Shown here: positions 1 through 7,388 of the stretch, piece by piece | Layout of the letters: every line of letters begins with the position of its first letter | Numbering within the stretch: the first letter of the stretch is position 1 | Translations under genes and position numbers: made by a program | Origin: Streptomyces sp. DSM 15324 | Lineage (GTDB): Bacteria > Actinomycetota > Actinomycetes > Streptomycetales > Streptomycetaceae | DNA length: 64,000 bases | Assembly: GCF_001514285.1 (NCBI RefSeq) | Contig: NZ_KQ949024.1 | Span: 648,700 to 712,699, forward strand | Direction: 5' to 3' | The notes under the pieces: model-generated | Told to the model about the DNA's origin: nothing | What the model saw: the letters and a program-made list of their open reading frames with translations, nothing else | Databases searched by the model: none

Positions 1-972
1 ACGATCCGCGCGGGGACCGGCCGGGTGGGATGGAACGCGAGTCCGTCGTTCGACGCGTCGGTGCAGCAGTGGATCCGTGTCGTGCGGGGCGACACCCTCG
101 TGCTGTTCGAGGACGCCGTACGGCTGGATCCGGGACGGCTGGCCCGGGCCCTGGCCGAGGAGAGGCTGACCGACTTCGACATCACCCCCTCGCACCTGGA
201 GTACGTCCTGCCGCGGCTCGGCCCCCGGCTCGGCGTCGGCAGCGGGCTGCGGCTGTGGGTGGGCGGCGAGTCCCTGTCGCCCACGCTCCAGCGGCGCCTC
301 GGGGACCTGCGGGACCGGTGCGACGCCGTCAACGTGTACGGCACCACCGAGACCACCGTCGACACCACCGCGGCGCTCGTACGGGCCGACGGGCCTGCGC
401 ACCTCGGCGCTCCGCTGCCGGGGCAGACGGTCCGGGTGCTGGACGACCGGCTGCGGCACGTCCCGGCCGGGTGCACGGGCGACCTGTACGTCTGCGGGCC
501 CGGGGTCGCCCGCGGCTACCTCGGGCGGCCGGGTCTCACCGCGGCGGCCTTTCTGCCCGATCCCTGGGCCGGTGACGGCTCACGGATGTACCGCACGGGG
601 GATCGCGCCCGCTGGACGGCCGACGGCCGTCTGGAGTTCCACGGCCGGGCCGACCACCAGGTGAAGATCCGCGGCTACCGGGTCGAGCTGGGCGAGATCG
701 AGGCCGTGCTCGCCGAGCACCCGCAGGTCCTGGAGTGCGCGGTGGTACGCCGGCGACGGGGCGACGGCTCCCTGCTCGACGCCTATGTACGGCTGACGGC
801 CGCCGGTACGGTCGAGCAGGTGCGGGAGCGGGCCGAACGGCTCCTGCCGCAGTGGATGCGGCCCGCGACCTACACCCCGCTGCCCGCGTTCCCGCGCACC
901 GTCGGCGGCAAGCTCGACCGGGCGGCCCTGGCCGAGCGGGGCCCTGCGCCCGTGCCGGTGACCGCAGCATGA
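1..972 (+). CDS. NRPS adenylation domain, C-terminal part (5' end outside window)
   Basis: This is the second half of an amino-acid adenylation domain, which activates an amino acid as its adenylate. The reading frame is open from base 1, so the true start lies outside the window. Core motifs are visible in order: FDASVQQW (A4 region), GGESL, NVYGTTETT (A5), YRTGD (A7), GRADHQVKIRGYRVELGEIE (A8), and GGKLDR with the A10 lysine near the end. Reading the specificity pocket against GrsA gives D-A-Q-D-W-G-V-V-D-K. This is one residue from the glutamine code DAQDLGVVDK as I remember it. The protein stops right after A10 with no carrier domain, so it must act in trans or be the end of an unusual module. 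It runs opposite to the main cluster and is followed after 49 bp by a LysR gene. The domain call is firm; the substrate is an inference. Confidence 0.93.
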   Translation, partial: TIRAGTGRVGWNASPSFDASVQQWIRVVRGDTLVLFEDAVRLDPGRLARALAEERLTDFDITPSHLEYVLPRLGPRLGVGSGLRLWVGGESLSPTLQRRLGDLRDRCDAVNVYGTTETTVDTTAALVRADGPAHLGAPLPGQTVRVLDDRLRHVPAGCTGDLYVCGPGVARGYLGRPGLTAAAFLPDPWAGDGSRMYRTGDRARWTADGRLEFHGRADHQVKIRGYRVELGEIEAVLAEHPQVLECAVVRRRRGDGSLLDAYVRLTAAGTVEQVRERAERLLPQWMRPATYTPLPAFPRTVGGKLDRAALAERGPAPVPVTAA

Positions 973-1021
973 CCGAACGTCGGTTCCACGGCAGCGCCTG
1001 CCGAGAACAAGGGATCCCCGC

Positions 1022-2023
1022 ATGAGCACCCGGCCGGATTTCAGCCTCACCCAACTGCTGTACTTCGCCACCATCGCCGAGACCGAGAGCATCTCCGAAG
1101 CGGCGATGCGACTGCACGCGTCCCAGTCCGCGGTGTCCTCGGCCATGCAGCGGCTGGAGCGTCAGCTCGGCGTCCAGCTGCTGCTGCGCCAGCGCGCCAA
1201 GGGGGTCGTGCTGACGCCGAACGGGCGGCTGCTGCTGAACGACGTACGCAGGATCCTGCGGCAGGCCCAGGACCTGAAGGACTCCAGCAGCCTCCTCCAG
1301 GAGATGGCCACGGGCCACCTCGAAGCCGGATGCTGCAGCACGATCACGCCGTTCCTGATGCCCAGGTCCCTGGCCCGCATGGAGGTGGCGCATCCCAGGC
1401 TGCACGTGAGTGTGCACGACACGCAGACCCCCTTCGACCTGCTGCGCAACGGGGTGTGCGAACTGGTCGTGACCTACGGTTTCTCCTCTGCCGAGGACAT
1501 CGTGTTCACGGAGCTGGCGACTCCCCCGCTGTCCGCGCTCGTCTCCGAGTCGCATCCGCTGGCGGGCGAGCCGAGTGCCTCGCTGGCCGACTTCACGGAC
1601 CTGCCGCTGCTGATGCTGAGCCTGCCGCACACGGGCGCGCACCACGCCTACGCACAGCGGATCTTCGCGCACAGCGGGATTCCCATGCCCCGGGTGATCC
1701 ACGCGACGGGGCTCGAATCGCTGCGCGGCCTGGTCAGCGCGGGGGTGGGCTTCATGCTCACCCACCAGCCGCACTCGGAGCACACCCTGGACGGGGGACG
1801 GGTCTCCCGGGTGCCCATCGCCGACGACCACCCCGCCCTGCCGATCGGGGTGCTGACGATGGCGGGCGTCCGCCCGAGCCGCCGGGCGGAGTTGTTCATC
1901 GACGCGCTGCGGGTGGCCGCCCGGCAGGTGTACGAGCCGGTACGTGGCGCGCTGTACGAAGTCGACGCGCCACCGCCCCCCGTCCGGCAGGTCCGCCCGC
2001 ACCGGGTCCTCGGCCTGGCGTGA
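1022..2023 (+). CDS. LysR-family transcriptional regulator
   Basis: A 333-residue LysR-type regulator. The N-terminal winged helix-turn-helix is at about residues 8-67, containing SEAAMRLHASQSAVSSAMQR. The rest is the periplasmic-binding-protein-like effector domain; length is slightly above the usual ~300 because of a proline-rich tail. The ATG has AAGGGA about 8 bp upstream. It lies on the same strand as the upstream adenylation-domain gene and converges on the CCR-ending operon. The effector and targets cannot be read from sequence. It may control the left-hand NRPS locus rather than the proteasome-inhibitor cluster, whose operons carry a different shared promoter box. Confidence 0.93.
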   Translation: MSTRPDFSLTQLLYFATIAETESISEAAMRLHASQSAVSSAMQRLERQLGVQLLLRQRAKGVVLTPNGRLLLNDVRRILRQAQDLKDSSSLLQEMATGHLEAGCCSTITPFLMPRSLARMEVAHPRLHVSVHDTQTPFDLLRNGVCELVVTYGFSSAEDIVFTELATPPLSALVSESHPLAGEPSASLADFTDLPLLMLSLPHTGAHHAYAQRIFAHSGIPMPRVIHATGLESLRGLVSAGVGFMLTHQPHSEHTLDGGRVSRVPIADDHPALPIGVLTMAGVRPSRRAELFIDALRVAARQVYEPVRGALYEVDAPPPPVRQVRPHRVLGLA

Positions 2024-2074
2024 CACCGGGCACCGGAGGGCGTGCGCGGGGCGGCCCGCCGGACGGGGGGTACG

Positions 2075-2106
2075 GCGGTCTCACCGGGAGGTGGCGGTGA
2101 GACCGC
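2075..2106. terminator. Hairpin at the convergent LysR/CCR ends
   Basis: A perfect 12-bp inverted repeat, GCGGTCTCACCG (2075-2086) and CGGTGAGACCGC (2095-2106), with an 8-nt loop. It includes the CCR stop codon. It lies between convergent genes, as expected for a bidirectional terminator ending the PKS operon and the LysR gene. It has no strong T-tract, which is common in Streptomyces. Confidence 0.6.
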
Positions 2107-3427
2107 GCAGCGGGTTGAGCCGGTCCTCCCCCAGCCGTGCGCGCAGGTCGGGGTCGGTCACTCCGAGTCCTTGCTCCGGTGCCATGCAGAGCACCGCGAC
2201 CTTGCCGACCTGCCGGCTGGTCTGGACGACCCGGCACGCCTCGGCGGCCTCGGCGAGCGGGTAGACGGCCGACATCGCCGGGACGACGGCGCCGCTCTCG
2301 AACAGCCGGTTGGTGGCCTGCTGCTCCTCGTGGTTGGCTCCGTGGCTGCCGACGATCTTCTTGAGCTTCATCCACAGGTACCGGTTGTCGAAGGTGTGCA
2401 GGTAGCCGGAGCTGGATCCGCAGGTCACCACGGTGCCGCCGCGCCGGGCCACGATGACGGAGAGCCCGAAGGTGACGCGACCGGTGTGCTCGAACACGAT
2501 GTCCGGTTCCCGGCCGGCCTTCTCGACGACCAGCTTGGCCAGCTTCCTGCCGGTCTCGACCACGCGCCGGGGGTCGTCGGCGATGTCGTCGGTGATGCCC
2601 AGCTCGGCGCGGTTGATCACCAGGTCGCAGCCCAGGGCGCGCACCGCCGCCTCCTTCTGCGCGGAGCTGACGACGGCCACCGGGATGCCGCCGCCGTTCT
2701 TGACGAACTGGATGGCGTACGAGCCGAGGCCCCCGGAGGCACCCCAGATCAGGACGATGTCGCCCTGCTTCATCTGGGCTCCGCGGTCGCTGACGAGCAT
2801 CCGGTAGGCGGTTCCGGCGCACAGCGGGCTGACCGCGGCCTCCTCCCACGTCAGGTGGGCGGGCTTGGGCAGCAGTTGGCTCGCCCGGACCACGCCGTAC
2901 TCGGCCAGGCCGCCGAAGTTGGTCTCGAAGCCCCAGGCCCGCTGTTCGGTGCCGAGCATGCCGTCGCCGTGGGTGGCGGGCTCCTGCTCGTCGACGTGGG
3001 CGGGGTGGACGATGACGTGGTCGCCGGGCTTCCAGCGCCGTACGCCGATGCCGGTGCGTACCACGACGCCGGAGCAGTCCGAGCCGAGCACGTGGTAGGG
3101 CTGGTCGTGACGGGTCGCCCAGCCGCCCTGCCGGGCGTTCTGCTTGAGGAAGTGGAAGGTCGGGATCGGCTCGAACATCGCCGACCAGACCGTGTTGTAG
3201 TTGATGGAGCTGGCCATCACCGCGACGAGGACCTCGTCCGGCGCGAGCTCCGGCATGGGCACCTCGCCGAGGCGGAGCGACTTGCGGACGTCCTTGTCGG
3301 CCACCCCCTTGAACATGTCGGCGTCCTCGGCCCGCAGGTGCAGGGCCAGGTAGGTGTCGGGCACCGGGGCGGCCTCGATCTCCGCGGCCGACGCGCCGTC
3401 CAGTACGGCTCGGGACAAGCTGCTCAT
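2081..3427 (-). CDS. ccr: Crotonyl-CoA carboxylase/reductase (alkylmalonyl-CoA extender supply)
   Basis: A 448-residue member of the CCR family (medium-chain dehydrogenase fold), which reductively carboxylates 2-enoyl-CoA to alkylmalonyl-CoA using NADPH and CO2. Family-typical stretches include SSINYNTVWSAMFEPIPTF, HVLGSDCSGVVVR, the nucleotide-binding GASGGLGSYAIQF and FEHTGRVTFGLS, and YLWMKLKKIVGSH. The ATG has GAGGAG 6-7 bp upstream and starts 10 bp after the hydrolase stop, making it the last gene of the PKS operon. In salinosporamide and cinnabaramide clusters the homologues (SalG, CinF) make chloroethyl- and hexylmalonyl-CoA. Here no chlorinase is seen, so an alkyl extender is more likely; chain length is not readable from sequence. 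Confidence 0.96.
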   Translation of the reverse strand: MSSLSRAVLDGASAAEIEAAPVPDTYLALHLRAEDADMFKGVADKDVRKSLRLGEVPMPELAPDEVLVAVMASSINYNTVWSAMFEPIPTFHFLKQNARQGGWATRHDQPYHVLGSDCSGVVVRTGIGVRRWKPGDHVIVHPAHVDEQEPATHGDGMLGTEQRAWGFETNFGGLAEYGVVRASQLLPKPAHLTWEEAAVSPLCAGTAYRMLVSDRGAQMKQGDIVLIWGASGGLGSYAIQFVKNGGGIPVAVVSSAQKEAAVRALGCDLVINRAELGITDDIADDPRRVVETGRKLAKLVVEKAGREPDIVFEHTGRVTFGLSVIVARRGGTVVTCGSSSGYLHTFDNRYLWMKLKKIVGSHGANHEEQQATNRLFESGAVVPAMSAVYPLAEAAEACRVVQTSRQVGKVAVLCMAPEQGLGVTDPDLRARLGEDRLNPLRGLTATSR

Positions 3428-3437
3428 GTCTGTCTCC

Positions 3438-4271
3438 TCAGGGGCACGAGGTCTTCCCGTCGCGGGTGTCCGCGAGCGCGAAGTACCTTGAAATGATCTT
3501 GTTGACGGTGTCCGGCTGCTCCAGGTACCCGAAGTGCCCCGCGTCGTCGACGAGGTCGAACGTGGCGCCGGGGATGCTGTCGGCGAGCTCGCGGCCGTAC
3601 CGGGGCGGGGCGACCAGGTCGTGGGCGAACGAGATCACGTGGCACGGCACGGTGATGTCCGCGTAGGCGGCGCGCCGGTCGGGCATCGGCTGGAGCGCCA
3701 GCTGGGCCAGGACACCGGGGCCGGGGGGCGGTTCACGCTCGAAGAGCGCGAGCCAGTCCTGGATCTCCGTCTCGTCGTCCATCGTGCGGGGCGAGAGCAT
3801 CTGCAGGGCGCGCACCGCCGCGCGGTAGGCCGGGGGGAGGTTCACGCCCGAGTCGCCGAGTTCGACGTCGGCCAGGGCCAGGTGGGCCCGCAGCGGGTCC
3901 GAGCGGGCGCGGCCGGCCAGCAGCACCGCCCGCCGGACCAGGTCGGGCCTGGCGAGCGCGAGTTCCTGGACGACGTGGGCGCCCATCGAGGTGCCGACCA
4001 TCCGGACCGGTTCCGTCGCGAGGTGTTCGGTCAGGGCGGCCAGGTCCGCGGCGAGCTCCGTCACCTCGAACCCCTGCGGGCACTCGTCGCTCGGCGGGAT
4101 GCCCCGGGAGTCGTAGACGTACGCCCGGTAGCCGGCCTCGACGAGGGCGGGCACCTGGTACGGCAGCCACGACGTTCCGGAGGCGCCCGCCCCGGCGACC
4201 AGCACGACCGGTTCGCCGAAGCCGTGGCACTCGTAGTGCAGCCGGGTCCCGCCGGCCGTCACGAACGGCAT
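3438..4271 (-). CDS. Alpha/beta hydrolase, candidate type II thioesterase
   Basis: A 277-residue alpha/beta-hydrolase-fold protein with a complete apparent triad: nucleophile Ser in GTSMG, acid in FAHDLVAPP and His in DDAGHFGYLE. It starts 4 bp after the P450 stop and lies 10 bp before CCR, so it is cotranscribed with the assembly line. No thioesterase domain occurs anywhere in the PKS/NRPS proteins. This enzyme could therefore be an editing thioesterase that clears stalled carrier proteins. Release of the product is more likely done by the free-standing ketosynthase. It lacks the classic TEII signature, so a tailoring hydrolase or lactone-processing role is also possible. Confidence 0.85.
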   Translation of the reverse strand: MPFVTAGGTRLHYECHGFGEPVVLVAGAGASGTSWLPYQVPALVEAGYRAYVYDSRGIPPSDECPQGFEVTELAADLAALTEHLATEPVRMVGTSMGAHVVQELALARPDLVRRAVLLAGRARSDPLRAHLALADVELGDSGVNLPPAYRAAVRALQMLSPRTMDDETEIQDWLALFEREPPPGPGVLAQLALQPMPDRRAAYADITVPCHVISFAHDLVAPPRYGRELADSIPGATFDLVDDAGHFGYLEQPDTVNKIISRYFALADTRDGKTSCP

Positions 4272-4275
4272 GGCG

Positions 4276-5520
4276 TCACTCCGTCCGGTCGTCGTCGCGG
4301 GCGAGGCCCGCGGGGTCCGGGTGGAAACGGACGGGCAGGCTGTGGAAGCCGTTCAGCAGGTTGGAGCGGACCCGCGGCGCCTCGCCGACGCGCTCGAACC
4401 CCGTCGTCAGGTCCCGCAGGGCCGTGAGCAGTTCGGCTATCTCGACCTTGGCCAGGTAGGAGCCGACGCAGTAGTGGGGGCCGTAGCCGAACGAGACGTG
4501 CCGGTTGGGCGTGCGGCCCAGGTCGAACACCTCGGGCCGGTCGAAGACCCGCTCGTCACGGTTGGCGGAGGAGTGCCACAGCGTGACGATGTCGTTCTCG
4601 GCGATGCGCACGCCGCGCACCTCCGTGTCGCGCACCGCGCTCCGGCCGAAGTGCATGGACGGCGACGCCCAGCGCAGCACCTCGTCGACGGCCGTGTCGA
4701 TCGCGCACTCCCCGTTTCTCAGCCGCCGCCACTGGTCGGGGTGGGCGGCCAGGGAGTAGACGCTGTCGATCATGGTGAGCCGGCTGGTCTCGTCGCCCCC
4801 GATGATGAGGCTGTAGCAGTTGAGGACGACGTCCTCGTCGCTGAGGCGGACGCCGTCGACCTCACTGTGCGCCAGGATGCTGATCAGGTCCTCGCCCGGG
4901 GACCTGCGCCGCTCCTCGACCAGGTCCAGGAAGTAGAGCAGGATCTCGTTGCGCGCGACGGCCGACTCCTCCTCGTCGACGCTGTCGTCGTCGGCGCTGA
5001 GCGCCGCCTTGTTCAGGGCCAGCAGGAAGTCGCGGTCGCTCTCGGGCACGCCCAGCAGGTTGGAGATCGTGTTCATCGGGATGCGGCTGGCGATCTCCAG
5101 GGCGAAGTCGCACTCGTCCCGCGTCACCGCCTCCCGCACCAGCCGACGGGTGTTGGCCCGGACGGCGGCGGCGACGGGCGCGAGGACCCGGGGACCGAGC
5201 GATCTCAGCAGGATCTTGCGCAGTTGTTCGTGACGCGGCCCGTCGGTGACCGCGAGCATCTTGCCGCCGCCCGCGTCACCGCCCTCCAGCAGGGTGACGA
5301 GGACGTTGCCGCGCTCGGAGGTGAAGTTCTCGTCGTCACGGTGGACGGCCATGATGTCCTCGTGCCGGGAGAGCACCCAGAACCCGGCGCGTTCGCCCGT
5401 CGGCGGGTTCCAGTGCACGGGTGCGGTGTCGCGCAGCCGGCGCCAGAAGTCGGTGAGGTCGTGGTCGGCGAAGGTGGCGGGGTCGGCGAGGTCGAGGGTG
5501 TCGGTGGCGGAAGAGTTCAT
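4276..5520 (-). CDS. Cytochrome P450, probable carrier-bound amino acid hydroxylase (SalD-like)
   Basis: A 414-residue bacterial class I P450. The I-helix oxygen motif is GGDETS, the K-helix ExxR is EVLR, and the heme loop is FGYGPHYCVG with the axial cysteine. The ATG at 5520 follows the ketosynthase stop by 50 bp; a longer open frame upstream is only unblocked sequence. The GGDET-type I-helix is common in P450s that act on PCP-tethered amino acids. In the salinosporamide pathway SalD oxidises the cyclohexenylalanine unit while it is bound to SalB, and the position of this gene beside the A-PCP and ketosynthase genes fits the same role. The exact site of oxidation is inferred. Confidence 0.94.
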   Translation of the reverse strand: MNSSATDTLDLADPATFADHDLTDFWRRLRDTAPVHWNPPTGERAGFWVLSRHEDIMAVHRDDENFTSERGNVLVTLLEGGDAGGGKMLAVTDGPRHEQLRKILLRSLGPRVLAPVAAAVRANTRRLVREAVTRDECDFALEIASRIPMNTISNLLGVPESDRDFLLALNKAALSADDDSVDEEESAVARNEILLYFLDLVEERRRSPGEDLISILAHSEVDGVRLSDEDVVLNCYSLIIGGDETSRLTMIDSVYSLAAHPDQWRRLRNGECAIDTAVDEVLRWASPSMHFGRSAVRDTEVRGVRIAENDIVTLWHSSANRDERVFDRPEVFDLGRTPNRHVSFGYGPHYCVGSYLAKVEIAELLTALRDLTTGFERVGEAPRVRSNLLNGFHSLPVRFHPDPAGLARDDDRTE

Positions 5521-5570
5521 CGCGGGGGCTCCGGCTGGTCGGGTCGGGGCGTCGGCGGCCGGGCCGGCCG

Positions 5571-7361
5571 TCACCAGTGGGTGCGCCAGAAGCGCCGGCG
5601 CGCGAACGGGTAGCCGGGCAGCGGGACACGGCGGCCGGGCAGGCCCTCGTGCAGTGCGGCGAAGTCCACCCCCTGTCCGCGCGTCCACGCCCGGGCGAGC
5701 CGCCGCAGGGTGTCCTCGTCGTCCCGCGCGGCGGCGGTGGCGGGGGCGAGTCCGGCGTCGGTGGTGCGCAGTCCTTCCAGGTCCAGGTGGGTCCCGGAGG
5801 CACCGGAGGCGACCCGGTCGCCGGTGTCGGCCTTGAGCGCCTCGGCCAGTTCGGCCGTGGTGGCGACGACGCACGCCCAGCGCCGGTCCATGATCCGGCG
5901 CCCCAGGTTGAGGCTGAGGGCGATGTCGTCGAGCCGGGCGTCCGGGTGCCGGGCGAGCCACTCCCCGAGCGCCACGCGCCGCCGGGCGAGGCCGCGGTCG
6001 TCGAGGGCGGAGAGAGCGACGAGCCGGGGCACGGCGGCCTCGGGCTCCCGCTCGGGCAGCTCGGGCGGCTCCTCCAGCACCAGGTGGGCGTTGTAGCCGC
6101 CCCCTCCGAGCGCGGTGACGCCCGCGCGCCGGATGCCGGCCTTCGGGACCCAGTCCTCGCCTTCCCACTGGGGCACGAAGGGGGTGTTCGGGAGATCGAG
6201 ATCCTTGTCCACCTCGGTCAGGTTGATCGTCGGCACGAGCCGGCGGTGGTAGAGCGAGAGCGCCGCCTTCACGGTGCCGGAGCCGCCGGCGGCCACACCC
6301 GCGTGCCCGATGTTGCCCTTGACGGACCCCAGGGACGTGGTGCCGGTGTGGTTGCCGTAGGCCATGTGCGCGGCGCGGACCTCCAGGCCGTCGGTGATGG
6401 GCAGCCCGAAGGTGTTGGCCTCGTACAGACCGACGGTGTCCGGGCTCACGCCGCCGACGGCCATGGCGCCCGCGATGCAGGCGCTGAGCCGCTCGGGCTG
6501 GGCGAAGCCGTAGGAGACCGAGCTGGCACCGTTGTTGTTGATGGCGGTGCCCTTGACGCTGGCGTAGATGTGGTCGCCGTCGGCGACGGCCTGCGTCAGC
6601 GGCTTGAGCAGCAGCGTCGCGACACCGCTGGCGAGCCGCGTGCCCGTGCCGTGGGCGTCGAACGGACGGCAGTGCCCGTCCCGGGAGCCGATGCGGCCCT
6701 CCTCCCAGAGGTAGCCGCGGCGTTGCGGGAGCCGCACCATCACCCCGCCGGCCACGGCCATGTCGGTCTGCCCCATGAGCAGCGACTGGCAGGCGAGGTG
6801 GACCGAGTAGTGGAAGCCGGTGCACACCGCCGTCACGGTGACCGCCTCGCCGGTGAGCCCGAGGTAGTACAGGGCGTTCGAGGTCATGGTGTCCGTGAAC
6901 CAGGAGTTGCTGCGGTCCATCACCTCGGGGCCGACCGAGGCCCAGTCCGGCGGTGAGCTGTACTGGGCGGGGGTCATGGGGTTGGCGCCCGAGTAGATGC
7001 CCACCTCGCCCCGGACACGGTCCGGGTCGTAGCCGGCGTCCTCCAGGACGTCCCACACGCTCTCCAGGAAGAGGCGGTGCTCCGGGGTCATCAGCGTCGC
7101 GACGCGGTCGGTGATCCCGAAGACGGCCGGGTCGAACTCGTCGTAGCCTTCGAGCGGCGCGCAGGCCCTGACGTACGACGGATTGTGCAGCAGCGACTCG
7201 TCGCCCTCGATCTCCTCCGTGCGCAGGAAGGTGATGGATTCGCGGCCCTCGACGAGGTTCTCCCAGAACCGGTCCTTGTCGCCGGCTCCTGGGTAACGGC
7301 ATGCGATGCCGATGATCGCGATGTCGCTCTCGTCGAGTTCCCGCTCGGGGTGGTCGTTCAT
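5571..7361 (-). CDS. Free-standing ketosynthase with Asn in place of a catalytic His (SalC-like)
   Basis: A 596-residue thiolase-fold KS with no AT, KR or carrier domain. The active-site cysteine is present (C180, in TAVCTGF), as are the conserved lysine and second histidine (KGNIGHAG, K348 and H353). The first histidine, normally in EAHGTG, is replaced: the sequence reads EANTFG with N316. A look-alike HGTGT occurs about 80 residues earlier, where PFDARADG normally sits, and is not the catalytic motif. The C-terminal linker ends LPGYPFARRRFW, as after KS-AT modules. The ATG at 7361 has GGAG 9 bp upstream; the frame opens earlier with a TTG. In the salinosporamide pathway SalC, also a stand-alone KS, forms the gamma-lactam-beta-lactone. 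This gene has the same place and size, so I infer a cyclising rather than chain-extending enzyme. Confidence 0.92.
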   Translation of the reverse strand: MNDHPERELDESDIAIIGIACRYPGAGDKDRFWENLVEGRESITFLRTEEIEGDESLLHNPSYVRACAPLEGYDEFDPAVFGITDRVATLMTPEHRLFLESVWDVLEDAGYDPDRVRGEVGIYSGANPMTPAQYSSPPDWASVGPEVMDRSNSWFTDTMTSNALYYLGLTGEAVTVTAVCTGFHYSVHLACQSLLMGQTDMAVAGGVMVRLPQRRGYLWEEGRIGSRDGHCRPFDAHGTGTRLASGVATLLLKPLTQAVADGDHIYASVKGTAINNNGASSVSYGFAQPERLSACIAGAMAVGGVSPDTVGLYEANTFGLPITDGLEVRAAHMAYGNHTGTTSLGSVKGNIGHAGVAAGGSGTVKAALSLYHRRLVPTINLTEVDKDLDLPNTPFVPQWEGEDWVPKAGIRRAGVTALGGGGYNAHLVLEEPPELPEREPEAAVPRLVALSALDDRGLARRRVALGEWLARHPDARLDDIALSLNLGRRIMDRRWACVVATTAELAEALKADTGDRVASGASGTHLDLEGLRTTDAGLAPATAAARDDEDTLRRLARAWTRGQGVDFAALHEGLPGRRVPLPGYPFARRRFWRTHW

Positions 7362-7388
7362 CGGTCGGTTCTCCAATCGCAGCGGTGT

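Noticed and set aside
1..2023. Left-hand A domain as part of the proteasome-inhibitor cluster
   Set aside because: It is on the opposite strand, lacks the shared promoter box, is separated by a terminator-like hairpin and its Gln-like code has no role in the predicted product; it is kept as a separate locus.
536..3496. Long ORFs opposite the A-domain, LysR and CCR genes (such as 536-2026 minus and 2042-3496 plus)
   Set aside because: They are antisense to clear protein families, have Arg/Gly/Pro-rich composition typical of shadow frames in high-GC DNA and match no domain I recognise.
6620..6665. HGTGT in the lone ketosynthase as its catalytic histidine motif
   Set aside because: It occupies the PFDARADG position before the NNNGAS segment; the true position, before GNIGH, reads EANTFG.
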